From: Pseudomonas sp. ERMR1:02
GTDB lineage: Bacteria; Pseudomonadota; Gammaproteobacteria; Pseudomonadales; Pseudomonadaceae
Assembly: GCF_002277815.1 (NCBI RefSeq)
Contig: NZ_NKJI01000008.1
Coordinates: 124,001-188,000, forward strand
DNA: 64,000 nt
Direction of reading: 5' to 3'
Both the position numbers and the translations under genes were made by a program. Positions 15,221 to 25,872 of the stretch are shown one piece after another. Within the stretch, counting starts at the first letter, position 1. The number at the start of each line of letters is the position of its first letter. The notes under the pieces were generated by a model. The model saw nothing but the letters and a program-made list of their open reading frames with translations. It had not been told where the DNA came from and made no database searches.

Positions 15221-16434
15221 CTAACCTGCGGCGCTTTGCCGTGGCTGCTTGAGCGTCCATTCATCAATCATATCAGCCCAATCCTGTAGCATCGCCGTGC
15301 GCTGCTCACGGTATTCAGCCTTGTTGTAGACAGCCCGCACGCCTTTCTGCTCGTGCGCAAGGCACTTCTCGATCCAATCGGTATTGTATCCAGCCTCGTG
15401 CAGCAGCGTGCTAGCGGTTCTTCTCAAGTCGTGCGGCCCAAACTTGGTAAGCGATTTCCCCTCTTTCTGCGCTAGCCGGTACGTCAGCGTCAGCACTTGG
15501 TTGATCGTAGCGCTGCTCATGGGCAGGTCCGAGTCGTATCGTGATGGCAGCACGTAGTCCGATCCGCCAGCAAAAGTTTTCAGCGCAATGAAAATGTCTA
15601 GCGCTTGCCTGGATAGGAAAACGAGGTGGGGGTTTCGGCGCTTCATTCGTTCCTTGGAACGGTCCAAAGAGCCTCGCTGAAATTGATCTCACTCCAGGTA
15701 GCGTTGGTTAGCTCACTCTTGCGCACCATTGTGAGCAACAGCAGCTTAGCCGCAGCACGGACTGACGATGCGGTACCAATGCGATCCATGTACTGGTACA
15801 TCAAGCCAATCTCTTCAAAGCTCAGCGCACGGTCACGCGGCTCGAACCTGGCGATGCTAGTAGGACGTACCAAGTCTGCCGGATTCTCGACCTTGTGCCC
15901 GCGCTCAATGGCCCAACGATAGACTTGCATCACCACCTCGCGGACATGCACTGCCGTTGCCGGAGCACCTCGCTCTACGATGGCATCGGTCAATGCTCGC
16001 AGATCCTCGTGAGTGATCTCCACCAGCTTCTGATTACCGAATTTTGGCTTTAACTCACGATCGTAGATGGAGCGCCGCATATCACGGGTGGAATCGGCCA
16101 TCTGATAACCGCGCAGCCACTTTTCAGCCCACGCATCAAACGTCTCCGCATCCTTGACACGTGCCTTGTCCCGAGCTTTTTCCTTCGCAGGCGACTTCCC
16201 GACCGCGACCATCTTCTTGGCCTCATTCAGCCGCTCACGCGCCTCCGCAAGGCTAATCCCGCCACTGCCGTACCGGCCAAAGGTGATGGTTTCTTGTCTG
16301 CCGTGGATCGAGTAGTTGTAGCGAAATGAGATGGCTCCAGCAGCGGTGACGGCAACATAAAGGCCGTCACGGTCGTTCACCTTGTAGAGTTTTTCCCTCG
16401 GTTTGAGGTTGCGCAGCTTGGTATCGGTAAGCAT
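15221..16434 (-). pseudogene. int: P4-type tyrosine integrase, frameshifted
   Basis: Two overlapping frames give one full-length P4-family integrase of about 403 residues. The first (15643-16434) holds the DUF4102-like N-terminal domain (LTDTKLRNLKPREKLYKVND), the core-binding domain and the box I arginine (MVRKSEL). The second (15221-15667) holds the rest of the catalytic domain: HDLRR, the second His (LAHEQ) and the tyrosine (AVYNKAEY). Adding one A to the CCAAGG at about 15652-15657 restores VPKERMKRR, the expected family sequence. So the gene lost a single base, or the base was missed in sequencing. The start at 16434 has AGGGACC just upstream. The position beside the guaA 3' end fits the known guaA-specific island integrases. 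Confidence 0.85.
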
Positions 16435-16671
16435 GGTCCCTGCCTTTTTTGGTCAAAATACCATGCTCTAAAAACCCAAAAAAAATCAACATTAACTCGT
16501 TATAAATCAATGACTTGATAATTTTTAATACCATGAGCGACTCGTAGAGCTTCACATGGTATCAGGGCACGGACATGGCATCAGGCTCAGATAATACCAG
16601 CTACCATGCCACGGATAGGGGTTGCTTGGCGATGCTGAAAACTGCCTGACGATGCCAGACCAAAAACCAAA
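16435..16671. other. attR: Integrase-proximal attachment region with repeated TACCATG sites
   Basis: Between int and guaA, TACCATG or its complement CATGGTA occurs at about 16460, 16530, 16555 and 16602, with a near copy (CATGGCATCAGG) at 16574. These look like arm-type integrase binding sites. The crossover core is expected at the very 3' end of guaA (near 16742). No second copy of that end is visible elsewhere in the window, so the other attachment site lies to the left. The exact boundary is not determined. Confidence 0.45.
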
Positions 16672-16694
16672 AAAGCCCGCGATTACGCGGGCTT
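16665..16694 (-). terminator. Rho-independent terminator downstream of guaA
   Basis: On the minus strand AAGCCCGCG-TAAT-CGCGGGCTT (16673-16694) is followed by TTTTGG and further T-rich sequence. It lies 48 bp beyond the guaA stop. Confidence 0.8.
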
Positions 16695-16741
16695 AGGGGT
16701 GTTTCCATACCTGTCGGTGCCAGTCTATGCCGGACGTCCGA

Positions 16742-18319
16742 TCATTCCCACTCGATCGTCGCTGGCGGCTTGCTCGACACGTCGTAGGTGACGCGGGAGA
16801 TGCCTTCGATTTCATTGATGATGCGGCCGGACACGGTTTCCAGCAGTTCGTAAGGCAGGTGTGCCCAACGGGCGGTCATGAAGTCGATGGTTTCCACGGC
16901 ACGCAGGGCCACAACCCAGGCGTAACGACGGCCATCGCCTACCACGCCCACCGATTTCACCGGTTGGAACACCACGAACGCCTGGCTGACCTTGTGGTAC
17001 CAGTCGGCCTTGCGCAGTTCTTCGATGAAGATGTGGTCGGCGCGACGCAGCAGGTCGGCGTATTCCTTCTTCACTTCACCGAGGATCCGCACGCCCAGAC
17101 CCGGGCCCGGGAACGGGTGACGGTAGACCATGTCGTACGGCAGGCCCAGTTCCAGGCCCAGACGACGAACTTCGTCCTTGAACAACTCGCGCAGGGGTTC
17201 AACCAGCTTGAGGTTCATTTCTTCCGGCAGGCCACCCACGTTGTGGTGCGACTTGATCACGTGGGCCTTACCGCTTTTCGCGCCAGCCGACTCGATCACG
17301 TCCGGGTAGATGGTGCCTTGGGCGAGGTACTTGATGTTGTCCAGTTTGTTGGACTGGGCATCGAACACGTCGATGAAGGTACGGCCGATGATCTTGCGCT
17401 TCTTCTCAGGGTCGGACTCGCCGGCCAGGTTGTCGAGGAACTGGTCCTCAGCGTTGGCGCGGATCACCTTGACGCCCATGTTCTCGGCGAACATGGCCAT
17501 CACTTGCTCGCCTTCGTGCAGACGCAACAGGCCGTTGTCGACAAAGACGCAGGTCAGTTGGTCGCCGATGGCCTTGTGCAGCAGCGCGGCAACCACCGAG
17601 GAGTCCACACCGCCGGACAGGCCAAGCAGCACGTTGTCGGTGCCGACCTGGGCACGGACCTGAGCGATGGCGTCTTCAGCGATTTTCGAAGGTGTCCACA
17701 GCGCTTCGCACTCGCAGATATCGAGGATGAAGCGCGACAGGATGCGACCGCCCTGTTTGGTGTGGGTCACTTCCGGGTGGAACTGCACGCCGTAGTAGCC
17801 GCGTTCGTCGCTGAACATGCCGGCGATCGGGCAGCTCGGGGTGCTGGCCAGGATGTGGAAGTCAGCCGGCATTTTGGTGACTTTGTCACCGTGGCTCATC
17901 CACACGTCGAGGCCGAACAGGCCATCAGCATCGATGTGGTCTTCGATGCCGTCCAGCAGACGGCTCTTGCCGACCACGTCGACACGGGCGTAACCGAACT
18001 CACGCAGTTCGGAACCTTCAACCTTGCCGCCCAGTTGCTCGGCCATGGTTTGCATGCCGTAGCAGATACCGAAAACCGGTACGCCCAGGTCCCAGACCGC
18101 TTGTGGCGCGCGCGGGCTGTCAGCCACGTGAACCGACTCCGGGCCGCCGGCGAGGATGATCCCCTTCGGTGCGAATTCGCGAATCGCTTCGTCATCCATG
18201 TCGAACGGGTGCAGTTCGCAGTACACACCGATTTCACGCACGCGGCGGGCGATCAGCTGGGTGTACTGGGAACCGAAGTCGAGGATCAGGATACGGTGAG
18301 CGTGAATGTCGAGGGCCAT
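16742..18319 (-). CDS. guaA: GMP synthase (glutamine-hydrolysing)
   Basis: GuaA converts XMP, ATP and glutamine to GMP, the last step of guanine nucleotide synthesis. The 525 residues match the family length. The amidotransferase triad is visible (Cys86 in FGICYGMQ, His181 and Glu183 in HPEV). The ATP pyrophosphatase P-loop SGGVDSS starts near 235, and the C-terminal dimer domain ends TIEWE. It follows guaB by 99 bp on the same strand, so the two share transcription. Its 3' end is the insertion point of the island. Confidence 0.97.
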   Translation of the reverse strand: MALDIHAHRILILDFGSQYTQLIARRVREIGVYCELHPFDMDDEAIREFAPKGIILAGGPESVHVADSPRAPQAVWDLGVPVFGICYGMQTMAEQLGGKVEGSELREFGYARVDVVGKSRLLDGIEDHIDADGLFGLDVWMSHGDKVTKMPADFHILASTPSCPIAGMFSDERGYYGVQFHPEVTHTKQGGRILSRFILDICECEALWTPSKIAEDAIAQVRAQVGTDNVLLGLSGGVDSSVVAALLHKAIGDQLTCVFVDNGLLRLHEGEQVMAMFAENMGVKVIRANAEDQFLDNLAGESDPEKKRKIIGRTFIDVFDAQSNKLDNIKYLAQGTIYPDVIESAGAKSGKAHVIKSHHNVGGLPEEMNLKLVEPLRELFKDEVRRLGLELGLPYDMVYRHPFPGPGLGVRILGEVKKEYADLLRRADHIFIEELRKADWYHKVSQAFVVFQPVKSVGVVGDGRRYAWVVALRAVETIDFMTARWAHLPYELLETVSGRIINEIEGISRVTYDVSSKPPATIEWE

Positions 18320-18370
18320 GATTCAGTCTCGTCTAAGTAATTCAGAAACAGTCGTGATTCAGAAACAACT

Positions 18371-18393
18371 CGGGGCTGAATAAAACAGCCCCG
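18371..18393 (-). terminator. Hairpin between guaB and guaA
   Basis: CGGGGCTG and CAGCCCCG (18371-18378 and 18386-18393) form an 8-bp stem with an A/T loop. It lies in the guaB-guaA gap without a following T-run, so it may tune readthrough or protect the upstream mRNA rather than stop transcription. Confidence 0.45.
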
Positions 18394-18418
18394 GTTGCTT
18401 AGCTTTTTGCTGGAAGGC

Positions 18419-19969
<1,551 letters not shown>

Positions 19970-20012
19970 TTATCAATGCAGTGATCGACGGGTCTTTTAG
20001 TGCACAAATCCC

Positions 20013-20101
20013 GTAGGAGCGAGGCTTGCCCGCGAAGAACGATAACGCGGTATGTCTGATGCACCGCGTTACCGTTCTTCGCGGGCAAGCCTCGCTCCTA
20101 C
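20013..20101. repeat. REPIN 1 (GTAGGAGCGAGG type)
   Basis: Two inverted REP sequences (GTAGGAGCGAGGCTTGCC and complement) are separated by about 40 bases. The right arm overlaps the 3' end of the gene at 20098 and supplies its TAG stop codon. Confidence 0.9.
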
Positions 20102-20646
20102 AGTTCTACCTTGATCCAGCTCACCGGTTGATCCAGCCAATCGGCAAATTCGTCGAGAAATGCCTGTTTGAATCCGGCTTCGGCCCAATTGTTGAAGATG
20201 AACCCCAGGTTGGAGAAGCCGCACTCTTGCAGGTACAGAAAGCCGTTGATGTCATCTTCATGCCCGCATTCTGGGCAGGTGAAGTTATCAGTGCGCCCCG
20301 GCATCCAGTCTTCCAGGCTTTCGAACAACGCTTCCCCGATTTCCTTGCGGCACTCGGCGCAACCCGCCTCGCCCAGAAATCCCTTGGCCGGCGTATAGAT
20401 GCAGCGCTTGGTTACGATCTCCAGGCCATTGATCGGCTCGCCGAATGGCAGGGCCTCCGGGTGTACCACCACGGCGCGGGCACCGTCGCCGATGGCGTGG
20501 GCCATGCGATTGCCGGTTCGGCCGCAAGTCGTGAGTTCTTCCTTGATGATGTTCTTGCGCACCAGCCAACGCACGATCGCCCGAGCTCGGGGCTCGTGCA
20601 CCGGCAGCGTGGAGATTTTCGGGACGATGATGCTTTGCGAATTCAT
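20098..20646 (-). CDS. Unknown protein with zinc-binding cysteine pairs
   Basis: The 182-residue protein carries two cysteine pairs, AECRK preceded by GC (GCAEC, near 95-98) and CPECGHED (near 124-127), which probably form one zinc site. The N-terminal third looks like a small basic domain (RAIVRWLVRKNIIKEEL). It is conserved in Pseudomonas as far as I recall, sometimes labelled as a sugar transporter ATPase, but nothing here supports that label: there is no Walker motif. The last codons run into REPIN 1, whose CTGTAGGAGC provides the stop. It is flanked by REPINs on both sides. Confidence 0.75.
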   Translation of the reverse strand: MNSQSIIVPKISTLPVHEPRARAIVRWLVRKNIIKEELTTCGRTGNRMAHAIGDGARAVVVHPEALPFGEPINGLEIVTKRCIYTPAKGFLGEAGCAECRKEIGEALFESLEDWMPGRTDNFTCPECGHEDDINGFLYLQECGFSNLGFIFNNWAEAGFKQAFLDEFADWLDQPVSWIKVEL

Positions 20647-20691
20647 GAGCTACAGGCCTGAAGCATTAATGAAGGGGCTTGCGGGATTCTT

Positions 20692-20781
20692 GTAGGAGCG
20701 AGGCTTGCCCGCGAAGACGGATTAACATTCAACACACATGTTGACTGACACAATGCCTTCGCGGGCAAGCCTCGCTCCTAC
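20692..20781. repeat. REPIN 2 (GTAGGAGCGAGG type)
   Basis: Inverted REP pair with nearly identical arms around a 45-base spacer, between purT and the zinc-site protein gene. Confidence 0.9.
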
Positions 20782-20842
20782 AGGTTCAGCGCCCATCAGG
20801 GCGAGCCCACACCTAGAAGGTATAGGCCCGCCGCAGCTGTTT

Positions 20843-22024
20843 TTACAGCTCGACCACAACCGCCTGGGAAGAACGGGTGGCCTTGGCACGAGCGGCCTCG
20901 ATCGACTCATCGCGGGCCAATGCAACACCCATCCGGCGCTGACCATTGACTTCAGGCTTGCCGAACAGGCGCAGCGCGGTATCGGGCTCGCTCAAGGCAG
21001 CGCCCAGATTGGCGAAAGCGGTCTGGGTCGACTGCCCTTCCACCAGAATCACCGCCGAAGCCGAAGGTCCGAACTGACGGACCAACGGGATCGGCAGGCC
21101 AAGAATCGCCCGTGCATGCAGGGCGAACTGCGACAGGTCCTGGGAAATCAGGGTCACCAGACCGGTGTCGTGCGGGCGCGGCGACACTTCACTGAACCAC
21201 ACCTGATCACCTTTGATGAACAGTTCGACGCCAAACAGGCCACGACCGCCCAAAGCTTCGGTGACGGCTTTGGCTACGCGCTCGGATTCGGCCAGGGCAA
21301 TCGGGCTCATGGCTTGTGGCTGCCAGGATTCCTGGTAGTCGCCCTTCTCCTGACGATGCCCGACCGGCGCCAGGAATGTAGTGCCGCCGACGTGACGCAC
21401 GGTCAGCAGAGTGATTTCGTAGTCGAAGTCAATGAAGCCCTCGATGATCACGCGACCTTTACCGGCGCGGCCGCCTTCTTGTGCGTAGTCCCAGGCCGTC
21501 TTCACGTCATCGACGCTGCGCAGCAGGCTCTGGCCTTTGCCCGAAGAACTCATGACCGGCTTGACCACGCATGGGAAACCAAGATCTTCGACTGCCTTGC
21601 TGTAATCCTCGAAGGTGTCGGCGAAGTGGTACGGCGAGGTCGGCAGGTCCAGCTCTTCGGCGGCCAGGCGTCGGATGCCTTCGCGGTTCATGGTCAGCTG
21701 CGCGGCGCGGGCAGTCGGGATCACGGTGAAGCCTTCGGCTTCCAGTTCCACCAGGGTCGCGGTGGCTATGGCTTCGATTTCCGGCACGATGAAGTGCGGC
21801 TTTTCGGCTTCGATCACCGCACGCAGGGCCGCGCCATCGAGCATGTTGATCACGTGGCTGCGGTGGGCAACCTGCATGGCCGGCGCGTTGGCGTAACGGT
21901 CCACGGCAATCACTTCAACGCCCAGGCGTTGCAGCTCGATCACCACTTCCTTGCCCAACTCGCCACAGCCACACATCAATACGCGGGTCGCGGTGGGCGA
22001 CAATGGAGTTCCGATACGGGTCAT
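20843..22024 (-). CDS. purT: Formate-dependent GAR formyltransferase
   Basis: PurT makes formylglycinamide ribonucleotide from GAR, formate and ATP, a folate-free alternative to PurN in purine synthesis. From [19 protein letters not shown] the protein is 393 residues, the family length, with an ATP-grasp fold ([18 protein letters not shown], and [10 protein letters not shown] near 290). GAGG eight bases before the ATG at 22024 supports this start. The frame stays open upstream through a DUF1289 segment to 22228, with no stop between, so a longer fused product is possible. Confidence 0.93.
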   Translation of the reverse strand: MTRIGTPLSPTATRVLMCGCGELGKEVVIELQRLGVEVIAVDRYANAPAMQVAHRSHVINMLDGAALRAVIEAEKPHFIVPEIEAIATATLVELEAEGFTVIPTARAAQLTMNREGIRRLAAEELDLPTSPYHFADTFEDYSKAVEDLGFPCVVKPVMSSSGKGQSLLRSVDDVKTAWDYAQEGGRAGKGRVIIEGFIDFDYEITLLTVRHVGGTTFLAPVGHRQEKGDYQESWQPQAMSPIALAESERVAKAVTEALGGRGLFGVELFIKGDQVWFSEVSPRPHDTGLVTLISQDLSQFALHARAILGLPIPLVRQFGPSASAVILVEGQSTQTAFANLGAALSEPDTALRLFGKPEVNGQRRMGVALARDESIEAARAKATRSSQAVVVEL

Positions 22025-22228
22025 CTGCAGGTCCTCAAGGAAGCGGATCATCGTGGGAAGCAGCGCCTTGCGCGCGCCCCATGGGAGAAAGCGCGGCATT
22101 GCGTTATCCATCCGGCTCCAGCGGGTGATTTCTTCCACCGTGCGCTGGCAACCGGTGCAGATGTCATCGTCGTCCAGCGCACAAATATTCACGCAAGGCG
22201 ATAACACCGGGCGCTCAGGCGTCGTCAT
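22025..22228 (-). CDS. DUF1289 segment, in frame with purT
   Basis: Starting at the ATG at 22228 (which overlaps the upstream gene's TGA), the first 40 residues have the DUF1289 pattern: [20 protein letters not shown] with four conserved cysteines, then WSRM. DUF1289 proteins are usually free-standing and about 60 residues long. Here no stop codon follows; the frame continues through [15 protein letters not shown] into PurT. Either this is a natural DUF1289-PurT fusion, or a small indel has removed the stop. Function of DUF1289 is unknown. Confidence 0.6.
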
Positions 22229-22749
22229 TCTTCCTGCTCGACCAGATCGCGGGCATAGCGCTGTGAGTTATGCACATAGTGCGCAGCGCTGGCTTCCAGC
22301 ATCTTTTTCTGTGGTTCGGTCAGTTCGCGCACCACTTTGCCGGGCGACCCCATGACCAGCGAGCCGTCCGGAATCTCCTTGCCTTCGCCGATCAGCGAAT
22401 TGGCGCCGATGATGCAATTCTTGCCGATTTTCGCGCCGTTGAGGATTACTGCGTTGATACCGATCAGGCTGTAGTCACCCACCGTGCAGCCATGCAGCAT
22501 AGCGTTGTGGCCGATGGTCACGCCGGTGCCGATGGTCAACGGGTAGCCCATGTCGGTGTGCATTACGGTGCCGTCCTGGACGTTGCTGTTCTTGCCGATC
22601 AGGATCAACTCGTTGTCGCCGCGCAGCACGGCGTTGAACCAGACGTTGGCGCCCTCTTCCAGTTTGACCTTGCCCACCAGCACGGCATTGGGTGCGACCC
22701 AGCTCTGTGGGTGGGTCTCGACACGGGCGTCGCCCAAGCGGTATTTCAT
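22225..22749 (-). CDS. Gamma-carbonic anhydrase-family protein
   Basis: The 174-residue protein is a left-handed beta-helix of hexapeptide repeats ([44 protein letters not shown]) like YrdA and CaiE/PaaY. Three histidines in MHTDMG and HNAMLHGC correspond to the metal ligands of gamma-carbonic anhydrases. Whether it hydrates CO2 is unknown. Its stop overlaps the next start by four bases, indicating coupling to the DUF1289/purT frame. Confidence 0.85.
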   Translation of the reverse strand: MKYRLGDARVETHPQSWVAPNAVLVGKVKLEEGANVWFNAVLRGDNELILIGKNSNVQDGTVMHTDMGYPLTIGTGVTIGHNAMLHGCTVGDYSLIGINAVILNGAKIGKNCIIGANSLIGEGKEIPDGSLVMGSPGKVVRELTEPQKKMLEASAAHYVHNSQRYARDLVEQEE

Positions 22750-22797
22750 CCAGTTATCCTCAAGGCATCGCGTGTTCAGGCCATTCGAATGATGGCT

Positions 22798-23397
22798 TTA
22801 GATATTGATAAAGCTGTTTGGCGGTTCATGAAGGCTGATCTTCGCGTCATAGAGCAGGTTGATCAACTCCACGACCATAATCGCCGTCAGCCCCCAGATC
22901 TTGTATTCGCCATAGCGATAGCTCGGCACGTACCAACTGCGGCCCTGATAATCGATGCGGTGGGTGTGTTCGCGCGGATCCTTGCGGAAGAATTCCAAAG
23001 GGACGCTGAACACGGCGGCGATTTCGGCATCATTGGCCTGGTATTCGACGAAATCCGGAATCACCCCGACATAAGGCGTGACCTTGATGCCGTGCAGGGA
23101 GATCAGCGGGCTCAGCGGGCCGATCACTTCGACCAGTCCCGGCGGCAGGCCGATCTCTTCTTCGGCCTCGCGCAGGGCGGTAAAAATCAGGTCCGGATCT
23201 TCAGGGTCACGCCGCCCACCGGGGAAAGCGACTTCGCCGCCATGGGTCGAGAGCCCACTGGCACGCAGGGTCAGTACCAGTTCCGGCTCGTCACTGCGAG
23301 TTATGGGCACCAGAACGGCAGCCTCGGGGAAACGTCGGTCAGTCTCCAACGTGCGCGGTGTATGGTTACTTACCCGATGCAGTAGCTCGTCCAGCAT
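22798..23397 (-). CDS. CoA pyrophosphatase-type Nudix hydrolase
   Basis: The 199-residue protein has the Nudix box (GGRRDPEDPDLIFTALREAE then EEIGL) preceded by the UPF0035 signature HGGEVAFPGG and LRASGLS, which mark the CoA diphosphatase subgroup (NudL/YeaB). It would split CoA to 3',5'-ADP and phosphopantetheine. It is the first gene of a leftward run and is divergent from a second Nudix gene across about 145 bp. Confidence 0.88.
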   Translation of the reverse strand: MLDELLHRVSNHTPRTLETDRRFPEAAVLVPITRSDEPELVLTLRASGLSTHGGEVAFPGGRRDPEDPDLIFTALREAEEEIGLPPGLVEVIGPLSPLISLHGIKVTPYVGVIPDFVEYQANDAEIAAVFSVPLEFFRKDPREHTHRIDYQGRSWYVPSYRYGEYKIWGLTAIMVVELINLLYDAKISLHEPPNSFINI

Positions 23398-23543
23398 GAG
23401 TGTTCTCGATCTGTGCCTTATCCCGCATCATGCACCAATCGCTTCGGTCGCCCAACCCCCGGACCGCGGCGTGTCGCGAAACGACAACTTGCCGACAGAC
23501 ACCGCCGCACGCCAAGATAGGCGCAGCATTCAGGAACCCAAGC

Positions 23544-24092
23544 ATGAAATTTTGCAGTCAGTGCGGCAACCCCGTGACCCAACGCATCCCCGAAGGCGAT
23601 TCGCGCCTGCGTTTTGTCTGCGACAGTTGTCAGGCAATTCATTACCAGAACCCCAATATCGTCGCCGGCTGTGTTGCGACCTGGGGCACCAAGGTCTTGC
23701 TGTGCCGCCGCGCCATCGAGCCACGCCTGGGCTACTGGACCCTGCCCGCCGGCTTCATGGAAAACGGCGAAACCATCGAGCAGGCCGCCATTCGCGAAAC
23801 CGCCGAGGAAGCCTGCGCGCGGGTACGTAACCTGAGCATCTATACGCTGATCGATGTGCCGCACATCAGCCAGGTGCATGTGTTCTTTCGCGCCGATTTG
23901 GCGGACCTGAACTTTGCCGCCGGTCCCGAAAGCCTTGAAGTGCAATTATTCGACGAAGCGGACATCCCTTGGGACGAGCTGGCTTTCCGCACGGTGGGCC
24001 GTACCTTAGAATACTTCTTCGCTGACCGGCGGGCCGAGGTCTACCCCGTAAGGTCCGAATCGATCCCGCCGCTTGCTCAGCCTGCCAATTAA
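23544..24092 (+). CDS. Nudix hydrolase with N-terminal zinc ribbon
   Basis: The 182-residue protein starts with a zinc ribbon (FCSQCG and VCDSC: Cys4, Cys7, Cys26 and Cys29) followed by a Nudix domain with the box GFMENGETIEQAAIRETAEE. Members of this group hydrolyse ADP-ribose or related dinucleotides; the substrate cannot be read from sequence. The ATG at 23544, after AGGA, is preferred over a longer frame to 23400 that lacks family similarity. Confidence 0.88.
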   Translation: MKFCSQCGNPVTQRIPEGDSRLRFVCDSCQAIHYQNPNIVAGCVATWGTKVLLCRRAIEPRLGYWTLPAGFMENGETIEQAAIRETAEEACARVRNLSIYTLIDVPHISQVHVFFRADLADLNFAAGPESLEVQLFDEADIPWDELAFRTVGRTLEYFFADRRAEVYPVRSESIPPLAQPAN

Positions 24093-24143
24093 AAAACATC
24101 TATAAATATATATAGTCGCGACACCTCCTGGGGAATCGTTTCA

Positions 24144-24647
24144 ATGCGCTGGTTGCTTGCCCTGTTCTGCTTGTCGTTCATTACGGTGTCCCAGGCTTCC
24201 GCCGTGGAAACGCTCGACGGCAAGGTCATCGAAAAAATCCTGGTTCTCAAGTCTGCCCACCAATTGCAACTGATCAACGACGGCAAGCCGCTCAAGACCT
24301 ATCGCATTTCCCTGGGCAAACGCCCCAAAGGGCCGAAACTGATGGAGGGCGACAAACGCACGCCAGAAGGTTTCTATTGGATCGACTGGCGCAAGGTCAG
24401 TGACCGTTTCAACCTGGCGATGCACGTTTCCTACCCGAACATCAGCGACTCCGCCCGCGCCCGCCGCGAAGGCGTCGACCCGGGCGGCATGATCATGATC
24501 CATGGCACTCCGGATACCGAAGAGAACCCTGAGGACCTGTTCCATACCCTGGACTGGACCGACGGCTGCGTCGCCATGCGCAACATAGACATGCGCGAAG
24601 TCTGGAACCTGGTGCCGGACGGCACAATGATCGAAATCCGCCCGTAA
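24144..24647 (+). CDS. L,D-transpeptidase (YkuD family), periplasmic
   Basis: The 167-residue protein has a signal peptide (1-20, cut after SQASA) and a YkuD domain with the catalytic pair His120 (MIMIHG) and Cys142 (TDGCVAMRN). The LxLINDGKPLKTYRISLG start is typical of the YafK-like group, which cross-links or trims peptidoglycan or attached proteins. It stands alone between a Nudix gene and two repeat elements. Confidence 0.9.
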   Translation: MRWLLALFCLSFITVSQASAVETLDGKVIEKILVLKSAHQLQLINDGKPLKTYRISLGKRPKGPKLMEGDKRTPEGFYWIDWRKVSDRFNLAMHVSYPNISDSARARREGVDPGGMIMIHGTPDTEENPEDLFHTLDWTDGCVAMRNIDMREVWNLVPDGTMIEIRP

Positions 24648-24660
24648 CCTCCCCCTTAGA

Positions 24661-24773
24661 TGATCGTTCCCACTCTGCGTGGGAATGCCTCAACGGACGC
24701 TCTGCGTTCGGCTTTTGATCTGGGACGCGGAGCGTCCCGTGCTGCATTCCCACGCAGAGCGTGGGAACGATCA
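24661..24773. repeat. REPIN 3 (GATCGTTCCCAC type)
   Basis: Long palindrome with outer arms TGATCGTTCCCAC / GTGGGAACGATCA and inner arms GGACGC..GCGTCC. This is a second REP family, also found at 32423 and 38559. Confidence 0.88.
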
Positions 24774-24818
24774 ACGATCAATTACCTACCTTTGGTCGTT
24801 CCTGAAAAAATAAATTTA

Positions 24819-24896
24819 AAAGATCGCCGCCTTCGGCAGCTCCTACAGGGTGAATACCACTTCTCTCTGTAGGAGCTGCCGAAGGCGGCGATCTTT
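24819..24896. repeat. Perfect 30-bp inverted repeat (third REP-like family)
   Basis: Arms at 24819-24848 and 24867-24896 are exact reverse complements, starting AAAGATCGCCGCCTTCGGCA, with an 18-base spacer. It is the only copy of this family in the window. Confidence 0.88.
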
Positions 24897-24915
24897 GCTT
24901 TTGAATCCCCCACCT

Positions 24916-25020
24916 CTAATACCACTTTAAACCAATGCCCTTCCTGACTCCCCAAAGATGCCGGTTTTACTGCGCATCAAGCCCGGCGAGCACGTTGACA
25001 TGGTATTCAAGTGGTATTAG
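24916..25020. promoter_or_regulatory. Likely NagR operator half-sites upstream of nagR
   Basis: CTAATACCACTT (24916-24927) and its exact complement AAGTGGTATTAG (25009-25020) flank the upstream region, and TGGTATTCAA (25001-25010) gives a tandem third site. GntR/HutC-family regulators bind such TGGTAT..ATACCA sites. The two right-hand sites end 57 bp before the nagR ATG, so autoregulation is likely. Confidence 0.6.
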
Positions 25021-25076
25021 TTTTCACCCCACAACCGTGCGACAACAACCCCACATCCGCATCGGAACAAACCTAC

Positions 25077-25808
25077 ATGAATGACCTCCACGCCCTGCGC
25101 CCTGACGATACCCAGCCCACACCGTTGTACCTGCAACTGGCGCGCAACCTGGAAGCGGCGATCCATGCCGGCCAGTGGAAAGCCGAGCAGGCGATGCCAT
25201 CGGAACGCAACCTCAGCGAAATGCTGGGCATCTCCCGTGTCACGGCACGCAAGGCGCTGGAAGTGCTGTTGGAACAAGGCCTGATCCGCCGAAATCAAGG
25301 TTCCGGCACGTTCATCACACCGCGCCTCGAACAACCGCTGTCGCGCCTGTCGGGCTTCAGCGAAATGTTGCGCCTCAAGGGTTTTGTTCCCGGCTCGCAA
25401 TGGCTGGAGCGGGAAATCACCCTGCCGACCCACGAAGAACTGATCCGTCTCGGCCTGTCGCCCAACGACAGGGTGGCGCGCATGAAACGCCTGCGCAAAG
25501 CCGACGACACGGTGATGGCCATCGAGATGAGCACCCTGCCCGCCTCGATCATTCCCAAGCCTCAGGCAGTGGGCGATTCCCTTTACGAATACCTCGACGG
25601 CATTGGCAAACCTGTAGTCCGCGCCTTGCAGCACATTCAGGCAATCAACGCCTCGGACGAGTTCGCCGCGCTGGTCGGCATCGCCCCCGGCACCGCCATG
25701 TTGCTGATGACCCGGGTCGGCTACCTGGAAGACAACACGCCCATCGAAGTCACCGACACTTATTGCCGCAACGACTACTACGACTTTGTCGCAGAGCTTC
25801 GTAGATAA
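25077..25808 (+). CDS. nagR: GntR/HutC-family regulator of N-acetylglucosamine genes
   Basis: The 243-residue protein has an N-terminal winged helix (about 12-78, PLYLQLARNLEAAIHAG and SRVTARKALEVLLEQGL) and a C-terminal UTRA ligand domain (about 95-240). This is the NagR/DasR type that senses GlcN6P or GlcNAc6P. It heads the nag gene cluster. The ATG at 25077 begins the conserved domain; a GTG at 25011 would lie inside the presumed operator. Confidence 0.88.
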   Translation: MNDLHALRPDDTQPTPLYLQLARNLEAAIHAGQWKAEQAMPSERNLSEMLGISRVTARKALEVLLEQGLIRRNQGSGTFITPRLEQPLSRLSGFSEMLRLKGFVPGSQWLEREITLPTHEELIRLGLSPNDRVARMKRLRKADDTVMAIEMSTLPASIIPKPQAVGDSLYEYLDGIGKPVVRALQHIQAINASDEFAALVGIAPGTAMLLMTRVGYLEDNTPIEVTDTYCRNDYYDFVAELRR

Positions 25809-25872
25809 ATAGCTTCGTAGATAAAGAGCCTCCTAAATAAAGAGCCTCGTCGCTAAAAACCGGGAACCCGAA

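Noticed and set aside
15643..15667. Programmed frameshift in the integrase gene
   Set aside because: No slippery heptamer or stimulatory structure is apparent; a missing A explains it more simply.
16695..16741. tRNA gene as island attachment site
   Set aside because: No tRNA-like fold is found here; the junction is the guaA 3' end.
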